In this document: one piece after another, positions 16,844-24,578 of the stretch
Numbering within the stretch: the stretch's first letter is position 1
How the letters are laid out: every line of letters begins with the position of its first letter
Origin: SIG452 sp045541975
GTDB lineage: Bacteria; Bacillota; Clostridia; UMGS1840
NCBI GenBank assembly: GCA_045541975.1
Contig: JAZQKB010000036.1
Location: forward strand, 15,716 to 79,715
Direction of reading: 5' to 3'
Length of the DNA stretch: 64,000 nt
Notes under the pieces: generated by a model
Databases searched by the model: none
What the model was told of the DNA's origin: nothing
What the model saw: the letters and a program-made list of their open reading frames with translations, nothing else
Position numbers and translations under genes: made by a program

Positions 16844-17649
16844 TTAATAGACAACCTTCTTTCTGTGCTTTTTTCTTTGGAAAACAGATTGGACAGAATC
16901 AAAAGGGTGGTAACTGCCACAATCATAAGAGTGGAAAGTGCATAGATATCGGGTTTTACCTCTTTTTTGGTCATGGAGTAAATCAGCAAAGGTAAGGTTT
17001 GAAAATCGTTACCCGTGGTGAAATAACTGATGACAAAATCATCTAAGGATAAGGTAAATGCTAAAATAAAGCCGGAAATTACGCCGGGCATAATGTTGGG
17101 TAATTCCACCCGGAAGAAAGACTGCAAAGGCGTGCAACCTAAGTCCTGAGCCGCTTCGGGCAAGGATTTCGGCATGGAAAGAAGTTTCGGACGAACGGAT
17201 AAAATCACATAGGGCAAACAGAAGGTAACATGAGCAATCAGCAAGGTGAAAAAGCTCAATTTTTCGTCACTGCCCTGCATGGTGCCGATAAACACAAATA
17301 AAAGCATCATGGAAATCCCTGTGACAATATCGGGATTCATCATGGGAATGTTGGTAATAGAAATCACGGAGTTTTTCCAAAGGTTTTTGCGGAATTTGGT
17401 CAGTCCCACAGCCGCCGCCGTGCCAATGACGGTGGAAATCACAGCTGCACTTACCGCCAATACCAAAGTATTTTGCAAAGCGGTGAAAGTTTCGGGACTT
17501 TTAAAAAGCTCGGAATACCAATAGAAAGAGAACCCCGTCATGGCCCCGGTGTTGGAGGTGGAGTTAAAGGAAAACATCATCAACACCAGGATGGGGATAT
17601 ACAGTATGATAAAGATAAGAGCTGTGTAGATACGGGATAGGGCTTTCAT
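16840..17649 (-). CDS. potC: Spermidine/putrescine ABC transporter permease PotC
   Basis: 269 aa inner-membrane permease with six predicted TM helices. The EAA loop that docks the ATPase is PEAAQDLGCTPLQSFFRVEL, near residue 165. The start MKALSRIYTALIFIILYIPI is typical. It forms the channel with PotB. ATG at 17649 follows AAAGGTAAAAAAAGT. It lies 263 bp from potB rather than overlapping it, because two direct-repeat units fill the gap; its stop overlaps the potD start. Confidence 0.92.
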   Translation of the reverse strand: MKALSRIYTALIFIILYIPILVLMMFSFNSTSNTGAMTGFSFYWYSELFKSPETFTALQNTLVLAVSAAVISTVIGTAAAVGLTKFRKNLWKNSVISITNIPMMNPDIVTGISMMLLFVFIGTMQGSDEKLSFFTLLIAHVTFCLPYVILSVRPKLLSMPKSLPEAAQDLGCTPLQSFFRVELPNIMPGVISGFILAFTLSLDDFVISYFTTGNDFQTLPLLIYSMTKKEVKPDIYALSTLMIVAVTTLLILSNLFSKEKSTERRLSIK

Positions 17650-17696
17650 ACTTTTTTTACCTTTCTATGTAATAATGCGTCAGAAAAACTATTTCC

Positions 17697-17935
17697 ATGA
17701 GGCGGTGAAAAAATCGAACAGATTTTGTGAATTTTCTGACTGCCGCGTACTTTTGTGTACGCAAAGGAAGAAAAACGCCAAAAGATGCCTGTTTACGAGG
17801 CGTCCTCCTCCATTCCAATGAGGCTGATGGAAACAGGATATATTTTTTCGCTTTCTGCGACTGCCGTGTACTGAGTGTACACAAAGGAGCAAAAACGGAA
17901 AAAGATGCCTGTTTACGAAGCCTCCTCCTCAGAGA
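17697..17935. repeat. Direct repeat of ~121 bp between potB and potC
   Basis: Unit 1 is at about 17697-17815 and unit 2 at about 17818-17935. Both start ATGAGGC, contain GACTGCCGYGTAC with a hairpin (GCGTAC/GTACGC or GTGTAC/GTACAC), then AAAGATGCCTGTTTACGA and end in CCTCCTCC. Unit 2 overlaps the last ~20 bp of potB, so unit 1 carries a copy of the potB tail. Confidence 0.8.
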
Positions 17936-18731
17936 AGCGGTTCATGATGGCCAGTGACAGCAGTACCAGTATCATCATGACTAAAGAAATTGCGGCACCT
18001 ACGTTGTAGGTGGAAATGTTCTGGAATTGGCGTTCGATGGTGTCACCGATTAGTTCAAAGGTACCGCCACCTAATTTTTGAGAAATGTAGAAGGTGGAGA
18101 TGGAAGGAACGAACACCATGGTGATGCCTGAAATAATACCTGAGGCGGACAATGGCAGAATCACTTTTCGTACCACCTGGAGCTGACTGCAACCAAGGTC
18201 TCTTGCTGCTTCGGTCAGGCTCACATCCAATTTAGAAATGATGGTGTAGATCGGAAGCACCATGTAGGGTAAAAAGTCATACACCATGCCAAAAATTACT
18301 GCACCTTTGGTACCGATTAAATGAACTTTTCCCCAGTTTAAGGCACCTAAAATGGTGTTTAAAAATCCGCCGTCATCCATAATTGCCATCATAGAATATG
18401 TACGGATTAAAAGGTTGGTCCACATGGGAAGCATCAGCAGGGTAATCATAATCTTTTGAGATTTTTCCTTATAGCTTGCAATGAAATAGGCTAAGGGATA
18501 GCCAATCACAAAGCAGATAAAGGTGGCAATTACCGAAAGGCTGACGGAGAGCAAAAAGGTGTTGGTATGCTCTTCTAATGCTAAGATGTTGCCAAAGGTG
18601 AAAGCGCCGTTGGTATCGGTAAAGCTATAGTAAATCACAAAAATCAGGGGTGCTAAGATAAACAGGACAGACCACAGAATGTGAGGTGCTGCAGTCATTT
18701 TTCCCCAGAATCCGGTTTTCGTTTTTTCCAT
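17913..18731 (-). CDS. potB: Spermidine/putrescine ABC transporter permease PotB
   Basis: 272 aa from the ATG at 18731, which directly follows the potA stop (TAGGATGG) and lies about 7 bp after the SD TAGGTG. A GTG at 18740 is an alternative that would overlap potA. Six TM helices are predicted. The EAA loop is TEAARDLGCSQLQVVRKVIL, near residue 180. With PotC it forms the translocation path. The C-terminal EEEAS lies inside the second copy of the 121-bp direct repeat. Confidence 0.9.
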   Translation of the reverse strand: MEKTKTGFWGKMTAAPHILWSVLFILAPLIFVIYYSFTDTNGAFTFGNILALEEHTNTFLLSVSLSVIATFICFVIGYPLAYFIASYKEKSQKIMITLLMLPMWTNLLIRTYSMMAIMDDGGFLNTILGALNWGKVHLIGTKGAVIFGMVYDFLPYMVLPIYTIISKLDVSLTEAARDLGCSQLQVVRKVILPLSASGIISGITMVFVPSISTFYISQKLGGGTFELIGDTIERQFQNISTYNVGAAISLVMMILVLLSLAIMNRFSEEEAS

Positions 18732-18732
18732 C

Positions 18733-19857
18733 CTAATCACCTACCGTTTCCGTGTTGGATAACTCGTCAATTTCATCGGAGAAGGTAGAATAGTCACCGT
18801 ATTGACCGGAAAATTCAGATTTTTTCATAATATGGATAGCATCGGGATCAATGGATACGCCGATATTGGCTCCAACATCCACAAAGTCGGTGGATTGAAT
18901 CATCCATTTGAAACCGCCGATGTCCACGATAATTTCATAATGAACACCTTTGAAGGTGACGGAGGTAACGGTGCCGGTGAGCATCCCGTCCTGGGGAGAT
19001 ACCACGTCCACGTCTTCGGGACGCACCACCACGTCGATCTGTTCGCCGGGAGCAAAGCCTTTGTCCACACAGGAGAAGGTATGTCCGGAGAAGGTTACTT
19101 TGAAGTCCTCATTCATGACCCCGTCTAAAATGTTACTTTCGCCGATGAAGTCAGCAACGAAAGCATTCACAGGTTCGTTATAAATGTCGGTAGGAGTGCC
19201 GATTTGCTGAATCTGACCGTCTGCCATAACCACCACCACGTCAGACATGGAAAGGGCTTCCTCCTGGTCGTGGGTCACATAGATAAAGGTGATGCCGGTC
19301 TGCTTCTGAATTTTTTTCAGTTCGTTCTGCATATCTTTGCGAAGCTTTAAATCCAGAGCGCCAAGCGGTTCATCCAGAAGAAGCACTCTGGGGTGACTGA
19401 TTAAGGCACGGGCAATGGCAACTCGCTGCTGCTGACCGCCGGACAGTTTGGTCACATTTTTTCGTTCAAATCCTTTTAGCGCAACCAGCTCCAGCATTTC
19501 TTTCACTCTGCGGATAATTTCTGCATTGGGCACTTTCTTAAGACGCAAAGAAAACGCCACATTTTCAAACACATTCAAATGGGGAAACAACGCATATTTC
19601 TGGAACACGGTGTTGATACTTCTTTTATGGGCAGGCACATCGTTAATCCGTTTGCCCTCAAACATCACATCTCCCGAGTCAGGAGTTTCAAAACCGCCCA
19701 CAATTCGCAGGGTGGTGGTTTTTCCGCAACCAGAAGGACCAAGCAACGTTACAAACTGCTTGTCATAAATATCTAAGTTGATGGAGCTTAATACCTGCTC
19801 TCCTTCAAACTCTTTGGAAATGTTTTTAAGTTCAATGATCTTTTTCATCTGTTCCAT
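18733..19857 (-). CDS. potA: Spermidine/putrescine ABC transporter ATPase PotA
   Basis: 374 aa. Walker A GPSGCGKTT (about residues 37-45), Q-loop, signature LSGGQQQRVAIARAL, Walker B VLLLDEPLGALD and the switch His in YVTHDQEEAL are all present. A C-terminal TOBE domain (VVRPEDVDVVSP onward) is the usual PotA regulatory part. ATG at 19857 follows GGAAGGAAGACGCTTCG. It is the first gene of the potABCD operon, and the long structured leader RNA with its terminator ends about 40 bp upstream. Confidence 0.94.
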   Translation of the reverse strand: MEQMKKIIELKNISKEFEGEQVLSSINLDIYDKQFVTLLGPSGCGKTTTLRIVGGFETPDSGDVMFEGKRINDVPAHKRSINTVFQKYALFPHLNVFENVAFSLRLKKVPNAEIIRRVKEMLELVALKGFERKNVTKLSGGQQQRVAIARALISHPRVLLLDEPLGALDLKLRKDMQNELKKIQKQTGITFIYVTHDQEEALSMSDVVVVMADGQIQQIGTPTDIYNEPVNAFVADFIGESNILDGVMNEDFKVTFSGHTFSCVDKGFAPGEQIDVVVRPEDVDVVSPQDGMLTGTVTSVTFKGVHYEIIVDIGGFKWMIQSTDFVDVGANIGVSIDPDAIHIMKKSEFSGQYGDYSTFSDEIDELSNTETVGD

Positions 19858-19893
19858 CGAAGCGTCTTCCTTCCCCGAAAAAAAATATCAAGA

Positions 19894-20258
19894 ATAACAA
19901 AAAAAGTGATGTGTCCATGACACACCACTTGCAAAAAATCCGTCTTTTTAGGGACAAAATACCCCTTTTTTGGATAGTTTGAGATAGGTTTCAGAGCTTG
20001 ATACGCGTACTCTTATTGACCGTTTCACAAGTCGATGTGTGCATAGCACATGGTTGTAAAGGAACCAACTTATAAAATTTGAGCTTCTAACTCAATCAAT
20101 AAGGCAGGTGTTCCCTGCCAACCGAATCTCTGTAAAAAGATCCGGCGTTTCGGCGTTCGACCCGGCTGTCCGTCTGGCCTTAGGTTGCAAGGGGTTTCAC
20201 CTCTTGCAAGCGGTCGTATTTCTCACCCTCCGGAACCTATGTTCCAAATTCTGATGAT
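19894..20258 (-). ncRNA. Long structured leader or small RNA upstream of potA, unidentified
   Basis: A minus-strand transcript of about 360 nt is framed by a consensus promoter (20265-20293) and an intrinsic terminator (19899-19930). Visible hairpins in + coordinates are 20232-20245 (GGAAC/GTTCC), 20185-20209 (TTGCAAG/CTTGCAA), 20103-20119 (GGCAGG/CCTGCC) and 20035-20051 (ATGTGTGC/GCACAT). No open reading frame of note is inside. Motifs of tmRNA, RNase P RNA, SRP RNA, T-box, cobalamin, SAM, lysine and glycine RNAs were not found. It could be a cis-regulator of potABCD or a free-standing RNA such as a divergent 6S; sequence alone does not decide. Confidence 0.6.
19899..19930 (-). terminator. 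Intrinsic terminator/attenuator 42 bp before potA
   Basis: AAGTGGTGTGTC and GACACATCACTT (minus-strand reading) pair with one mismatch around a 3-nt loop and are followed by T7. It lies between the leader RNA and the potA ribosome-binding site, so any potA message from the 20265-20293 promoter must read through it. Confidence 0.8.
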
Positions 20259-20264
20259 ACGCTC

Positions 20265-20293
20265 AGTATAGCACAGTTTTTTTCCAATGTCAA
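20265..20293 (-). promoter_or_regulatory. Consensus sigma-A promoter of the leader RNA
   Basis: Minus strand TTGACA (20288-20293), exactly 17 bp, then TATACT (20265-20270). The expected start is near 20258. Confidence 0.85.
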
Positions 20294-20353
20294 CAAATTT
20301 TTACGGATTTTTCCCCATATTTCACAGGTTTTTGCTGATTTTTACCCAATTTC

Positions 20354-21241
20354 CTACTGTAAAAACTCCGAAAGGATCAGTTCTCTGGTTTTTGGCACAT
20401 CGCAAATCACATAGGAAATGCCGTTCACCGTCTCCTGGGATAAGGGCATCTGATGCGTACAAATGTCCACCGTGGGAAAGCTCCCCAAAAGCTTGGCAAA
20501 CAGAGGCAAATCCGACACGGTCAGATTGGTATCCACATGTGTGCAAAGTTCTCCGAAAATTTCGGCGGTTTTCCCTAAATACTGGGGCTTTGCCTTTTGC
20601 CGGATCAGTTCTTTTAAAAAGGTTTGCTGGGCATTGATACGGCCCAAATCCGCATTGGCATATCCCGCCCGAAAACGGGTAAACTGCTCCGCTTTTTTGC
20701 CGTCTAATAATTGGTAACCGGGAGATAAGTCAATGGTCAGATTCTGCTCCGGGTCCCGATAGTACATCCGCTGAGGCACATCAATCCACACACCGCCCAA
20801 AATGTCCACAATATTTCGTACGCCCTGCGGTTTCACCACCGCGTAGTAATGGATGGGAAGTCCGGTCAGCTCCTTCACATAGCGAATTGGCTCTTCGTGA
20901 CGTTTTCCCTTCTCCCCCAATGCATACAGCGCATTAAATTTCAAAAAATCCCCGTCACGGCGGATGCGGGTATCACGGGGGATGGAGAGAATGTTTAAGC
21001 GATTTTGGTCAGCATCTATGGAAAGAAGCATCACGGTGTCGGTCAAAAGGCCGCCTTCGTCAGTTGCCAAAAACAAAAGATTCACCCGTCCGCCCACGCA
21101 AACATCAGTCACCTTGGGACGGATGCGTTCATGGGGAGCAATATAGCGGTAGGAACACCAGGCGCCTGCCACCGCCACTGCCAACGCAACCACGATTGCC
21201 GCAAAATAGGTAACATAAGAAAAAAACTTATTGCAATTCAT
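20354..21241 (-). CDS. LytR-CpsA-Psr (LCP) family protein
   Basis: 295 aa from the ATG at 21241, which lies 9 bp after AGGAGT; an upstream in-frame ATG at 21283 lacks an SD. A single TM segment near residues 8-30 is followed by an extracellular LCP domain: LLFLATDEGGLLTDTVMLLS, NILSIPRDTRI, GVWIDVPQRM and ADLGRINAQQTFL, including the conserved Arg/Asp residues that bind polyprenyl phosphate. LCP enzymes attach glycopolymers to peptidoglycan. Members usually have DSRTDT where this one reads ATDEGGLLTDT, a mild variant. It appears monocistronic. An 11-bp inverted repeat lies just upstream of its SD. Confidence 0.88.
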   Translation of the reverse strand: MNCNKFFSYVTYFAAIVVALAVAVAGAWCSYRYIAPHERIRPKVTDVCVGGRVNLLFLATDEGGLLTDTVMLLSIDADQNRLNILSIPRDTRIRRDGDFLKFNALYALGEKGKRHEEPIRYVKELTGLPIHYYAVVKPQGVRNIVDILGGVWIDVPQRMYYRDPEQNLTIDLSPGYQLLDGKKAEQFTRFRAGYANADLGRINAQQTFLKELIRQKAKPQYLGKTAEIFGELCTHVDTNLTVSDLPLFAKLLGSFPTVDICTHQMPLSQETVNGISYVICDVPKTRELILSEFLQ

Positions 21242-21255
21242 TTGAAAGACACTCC

Positions 21256-21290
21256 TTTTTTCGTGCTTTCTTATAGTCTGCACGAAAAAA
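21256..21290. promoter_or_regulatory. Perfect 11-bp inverted repeat next to the LCP gene start
   Basis: TTTTTTCGTGC (21256-21266) and GCACGAAAAAA (21280-21290) are separated by 13 bp. On the coding (minus) strand it touches the SD at 21251-21256. The A/T tracts face the wrong way for an intrinsic terminator, so an operator or an SD-proximal mRNA hairpin is more likely. Confidence 0.45.
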
Positions 21291-21355
21291 AAGACTTCTA
21301 ATCCACTGATTCTTCGGACAATTTACAACCCCATGAAAAAAAATAAAAAAAATGC

Positions 21356-21384
21356 TTGACAAACCAACCTTCATATGTTATAAT
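21356..21384 (+). promoter_or_regulatory. Consensus promoter of the tRNA pair
   Basis: TTGACA (21356-21361), 17 bp, TATAAT (21379-21384): both hexamers perfect. tRNA-Thr starts 43 bp downstream of the -10. Confidence 0.9.
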
Positions 21385-21426
21385 CGTTAAGGTGAAATTG
21401 ATGATTGAACTTTTTCCCAAGCCTGT

Positions 21427-21502
21427 GCTGGTGTAGCTCAATTGGCAGAGCAGCTGATTTGTAATCAGCAGGTTGCGGGTTCGAGTCCCATCACCAGCTC
21501 CA
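21427..21502 (+). tRNA. tRNA-Thr (anticodon TGT)
   Basis: Acceptor GCTGGTG pairs with CACCAGC, the anticodon stem GCTGA/TCAGC encloses TTTGTAA, the T arm is GCGGGTTCGAGTCCCAT, the discriminator is T and CCA is encoded (76 nt). Confidence 0.96.
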
Positions 21503-21517
21503 CTTTCAACTGAATAT

Positions 21518-21602
21518 GGAGGGGTTCCCGAGTGGCCAAAGGGGGCAGACTGTAAATCTGTTGCATCTTGCTTCGATGGTTCGAATCCATCTCCCTCCAC
21601 CA
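21518..21602 (+). tRNA. tRNA-Tyr (anticodon GTA)
   Basis: 85-nt class II tRNA with a long variable arm. The anticodon stem-loop is CAGACTGTAAATCTG, the T arm GATGGTTCGAATCCATC, and CCA is encoded. It lies 15 bp after tRNA-Thr in the same transcript. Confidence 0.96.
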
Positions 21603-21603
21603 A

Positions 21604-21634
21604 AAAAAGACTATTCTTCGGAATAGTCTTTTTT
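21604..21634 (+). terminator. tRNA operon terminator
   Basis: AAAAAAGACTATTC-TTCG-GAATAGTCTTTTTT is a strong stem with a UUCG loop directly after the tRNA-Tyr CCA. Confidence 0.92.
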
Positions 21635-21790
21635 ATCGATATAAATCTCTTACGAGATTTTCGATATACCCTTTGGTACGATATATTACTGCGTAATACG
21701 ATATGTTGCCTTACGGCAACGAGATTTATATGATATCGAGTTTTTCCGTAAAACGAAAAATATATTGCACGAGTGTAAGCAAGTATATCG
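21635..21790. repeat. Multi-hairpin element with CGATAT spacers
   Basis: The outer inverted repeat GATATAAATCTC/GAGATTTATATG (21638-21649, 21721-21732) encloses four short hairpins: AAATCT/AGATTT, TACC/GGTA, ATTAC/GTAAT and GTTGCC/GGCAAC. They are separated by CGATAT-type spacers, and two more weak hairpins and a TATATCG end follow. Similar arrays occur in other Clostridial intergenic regions as far as I recall. Confidence 0.75.
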
Positions 21791-21795
21791 CTAAA

Positions 21796-21827
21796 ATAAA
21801 AGGCATCCATTAGGATGTCTTTTTTGA
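21796..21827 (+). terminator. Hairpin with T tract after the multi-hairpin element
   Basis: GGCATCC-ATTA-GGATGTC followed by TTTTTT. It is probably a secondary stop for the tRNA transcript. Confidence 0.55.
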
Positions 21828-21856
21828 TGTTATTAAAAGATGACCAAGAACCAAAC

Positions 21857-21901
21857 AAAAAAGCAGACTGATATCCAAAACAATCAGTCTGCTTTTCTTT
21901 T
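21857..21901 (-). terminator. Terminator of the CBM9-like gene (bidirectional)
   Basis: AGCAGACTGAT and ATCAGTCTGCT pair around a 10-nt loop, with T tracts on both strands. It starts at the stop codon of the minus-strand gene. Confidence 0.8.
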
Positions 21902-22516
21902 TTACCGTTCTAATTCAATTTTTCCAAAAAATTCGGGACGGTGGAAGTCCGGCTTTTGGGTACCGATGATATTCCAACATCCCCAATGGGGTGTCTCACA
22001 CAGTTCGCAAAGCTTTTGGAAGTTGCCTGTCCAGGAGGTGGAAATTTCGGGATAATAATTTTTCAGCAAGCTATTCGGGATATAGAATTTTGCTTCCCAG
22101 CCGCCGTTATGTAAAACCCGGGTATCAATGTGCAGTTGGTCAAAGTCAATGTACTGCAGTTCCCGGTCAAAACGGTCAGAGCCGATGCCAAAGAGCATAA
22201 AGCCCGTCACACTTAACTCAAAATTTAAGTATTTGTTGGTGGTTTCGGGAGAAGCATTCAAGAAGATTTCCACACAGCTGTCTAAATACACTTCCGTATT
22301 CATCCCGTTGGACTTCCCGATGGGATTTTTTTCGTCGCTATGAAACTTCATTCCGATGCCGTTTTCGTCTTGCAACATATAAAAGTTGGTTTTAACGGTG
22401 TCTTCCGGCTTGTTCCAGGGATAATTGGCTATATTGCCTTCGTTTGCTTCCTGCCAGATCGGACTGTCAATGGGAATGTCCGCTTTGGCAACTTTTTTCA
22501 CGGTATAAGTATTCAT
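21902..22516 (-). CDS. Carbohydrate-binding family 9-like (DOMON-fold) protein
   Basis: 204 aa, no signal peptide. The central VYLDSCVEIFLNASPE with YLNFELSVTGFML and the C-terminal PDFHRPEFFGKIEL are hallmarks of CBM9-like domains found in Clostridia and Bacteroidetes. Such domains bind sugars or reducing ends of glycans; stand-alone cytoplasmic forms have no settled role. ATG at 22516 follows GGAGTCCCTTT. It lies next to a broken stalk-domain esterase gene and ends on a strong terminator. Confidence 0.75.
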   Translation of the reverse strand: MNTYTVKKVAKADIPIDSPIWQEANEGNIANYPWNKPEDTVKTNFYMLQDENGIGMKFHSDEKNPIGKSNGMNTEVYLDSCVEIFLNASPETTNKYLNFELSVTGFMLFGIGSDRFDRELQYIDFDQLHIDTRVLHNGGWEAKFYIPNSLLKNYYPEISTSWTGNFQKLCELCETPHWGCWNIIGTQKPDFHRPEFFGKIELER

Positions 22517-22543
22517 AAAGGGACTCCTTATTTCTAAAAAACC

Positions 22544-23375
22544 TTACAGATTTTCCGCTAAGTAGGCATCAATCATGCCCATAAAGCTGTTAATCATTTC
22601 ATCGGTGGACTGGTAACGTGACAGAATAAATGCGTGGTCACGGCCATCTAATTCCAGATAGGTGGCAGAAGTGCCAAGTGCACTCATATCGTCACAGAAG
22701 GTTTTGGAGATTTCGTGGTCGACCACAGCGTCTTTATTGCCGTGCATTACCAAAAATTTGGTGTCAGTTTTCTTGGTGTTATAAGAGGGAGACGCTTTTT
22801 TAAGGTCTTCGTCGGTGTCTGTCACATAGCCCCAGCCGGGTTTGGTTACATCCAGTACCGGATTTGCTGCAACGATGATGTCGGCACCCACTTCGTCATC
22901 CAAACCAAGCTCCACAGCCAGATGTCCGCCGGAGGAATCGCCTATAATCACCAGCTTCCGCCGTGGATAGCAAGCACTGCAATTTTTTTGTTTTCGCCTT
23001 CTTCGGGGATATACAGTTTGATGGGTAATCTGACACCGTTTTCAGTGGTTTTGTAAGCACCGTCAAAAGTGGGTTCGATGGCTCTGATTCTGTCTGTTTC
23101 TGCCACTACCGCCAAATGCTCGGGAGTGTTGACGGTTACTTCATAGGTTTCGCCGTTCCAATCCACGGTGCAACCTAAACTTTCGGACACTACCCGCAAG
23201 GGTACTAAGGTTCTGTCATTTTCAATGATGGGTTTTTGGTCTGCAATTTCCAGTAACACACCGTCAATTTTCACGGTGACTTCTTTTAGTTCAACAATTT
23301 CGGTTGCTTCTTCCGCAAATACCGCGGGTGTCAGTAGCATCAGCATTGCTAAGAGTAAGCTTACTATTTTTTCAT
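22544..23375 (-). pseudogene. Broken secreted alpha/beta-hydrolase (esterase) with copper-amine-oxidase-like N-terminal stalk domain
   Basis: Good SD GGAGAGACAACC precedes ATG at 23375, but the frame reads ATG-A6-TAG. One extra A would give MKKIVSLLLAMLMLLTPAVFA, a proper signal peptide that continues in the frame of 23346-22948. That frame holds a stalk-like domain (VKIDGVLLEI, DRTLVPLRVVSESLGC) and the oxyanion motif HGGSW, then stops. Another frame starts at 22951 directly with GDSSGGH (nucleophile Ser) and continues to MHGNKDAVVDHE and DGRDHAF (catalytic Asp and His). The ~60-70 residues normally between HGG and GDS are missing, so an internal deletion plus two frame breaks is inferred. 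An assembly error could explain the A6 indel but not the deletion. Confidence 0.75.
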
Positions 23376-23424
23376 GGTTGTCTCTCCTTTTGGATGTATG
23401 TTATAAAAATTTAGTTTTGATTCC

Positions 23425-23452
23425 AAAAAAGCCCTGAGAACCAGGGCTTTTT
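23425..23452 (-). terminator. guaA terminator
   Basis: AAGCCCTG-AGAAC-CAGGGCTT with A6/T5 flanks, usable on both strands, 11 bp after the guaA stop. Confidence 0.85.
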
Positions 23453-23462
23453 GAACACGGTA

Positions 23463-24464
23463 TTATTCCCACTCGATGGTGCCAACCGGCTTCGGAGTTA
23501 AGTCTAAGAGCACACGGTTGATACCTTCCACTTCGGTGGTGATGCGGTTGGTGATTTTATGGAGAATTTCGTAGGGGATTTCTTCGATGGTGGCGGTCAT
23601 GGCGTCGGTAGTATTTACCGCACGGATGATTGCCGGCCAGCCTTCGTAACGCTGTTCATTCCGAACGCCAACGCTTTTTAAATCGGGAACGGCGATAAAA
23701 TACTGCCAAACGGTTTCGGCAAGACCGCACTTGTCAAATTCTTCCCGCAGGATTGCGTCTGCTTCACGGAGGGCGTGAAGTCTGTCACGAGTGATTGCGC
23801 CTAAGCAACGCACACCAAGTCCGGGACCCGGGAAGGGCTGACGATATACCATTTCGTGGGGCAGACCCAATGCTTCCCCAACCACGCGGACTTCGTCTTT
23901 AAAGAGCAGTTTCACGGGTTCTACCAGTTCCATTTTCATATCTTCCGGCAGACCGCCCACATTGTGATGGCTTTTTACGGGTTTTCCGCTTTCTGCGGCT
24001 TTGATGCTTTCTAAAATATCGGGATAAATAGTCCCTTGTGCCAAAAATTCGATGCCGTCCAGCTTTGCAGCTTCTTCATCAAACACATTGATAAACTCTG
24101 CACCGATGATTTTTCGTTTTTTCTCAGGGTCAGAAACTCCTGCCAGTAAATCTAAGAAACGGTCGGTAGCATCCACATAGACTAAGTTGGCATCCAACTG
24201 ATTGCGGAACACTTCCACAACCCCCTCGGATTCGCCTTTTCTCATTAAACCGTGGTTTACATGCACACAAACCAACTGTTTGCCGATAGCTTTAATTAAA
24301 AGTGCTGCAACCACAGAGCTGTCCACACCGCCGGAGAGTGCCAAAAGCACTTTTTTATCGCCTACCTGCTGTCTCACTTGGGCAACTTGTTCGGCAATAA
24401 ATTTATCTGCCATTTCTTTTGTGGTGATACGTTCCATGGTATCCGGTCTTTTGTTGGTATCCAT
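23463..24464 (-). CDS. guaA: GMP synthase ATP-pyrophosphatase subunit lacking the glutaminase domain
   Basis: 333 aa against ~510 for usual bacterial GuaA. It contains only the C-terminal half: the PP-loop LLALSGGVDSSVVAALL (about residues 40-56), FPGPGLGVRCLG and the end PKPVGTIEWE. It adenylates XMP and uses ammonia to make GMP. The N-terminal class I amidotransferase domain with its Cys-His-Glu triad is absent: the ATG at 24464 has a clear GGAGGG SD, and the 290 bp upstream hold only a terminator and a palindromic repeat. It resembles the archaeal GuaAb arrangement. A separate glutaminase subunit could be encoded elsewhere. Confidence 0.9.
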   Translation of the reverse strand: MDTNKRPDTMERITTKEMADKFIAEQVAQVRQQVGDKKVLLALSGGVDSSVVAALLIKAIGKQLVCVHVNHGLMRKGESEGVVEVFRNQLDANLVYVDATDRFLDLLAGVSDPEKKRKIIGAEFINVFDEEAAKLDGIEFLAQGTIYPDILESIKAAESGKPVKSHHNVGGLPEDMKMELVEPVKLLFKDEVRVVGEALGLPHEMVYRQPFPGPGLGVRCLGAITRDRLHALREADAILREEFDKCGLAETVWQYFIAVPDLKSVGVRNEQRYEGWPAIIRAVNTTDAMTATIEEIPYEILHKITNRITTEVEGINRVLLDLTPKPVGTIEWE

Positions 24465-24578
24465 ATTATCCCTCCTAAATGCTGATTATTTTACTATTTT
24501 AGCACAGTTTTTTTCGATTTTCAAGTATTTATCAATAACATTCCCCAATTTTTTTTGAAATTTTAAATCCAAAACTAA

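Noticed and set aside
19894..20258. tmRNA or RNase P RNA as identity of the long leader RNA
   Set aside because: No tRNA-like ends or GGTTCGA-CCA tail for tmRNA, and no GAGGAAAGTCC core for RNase P.
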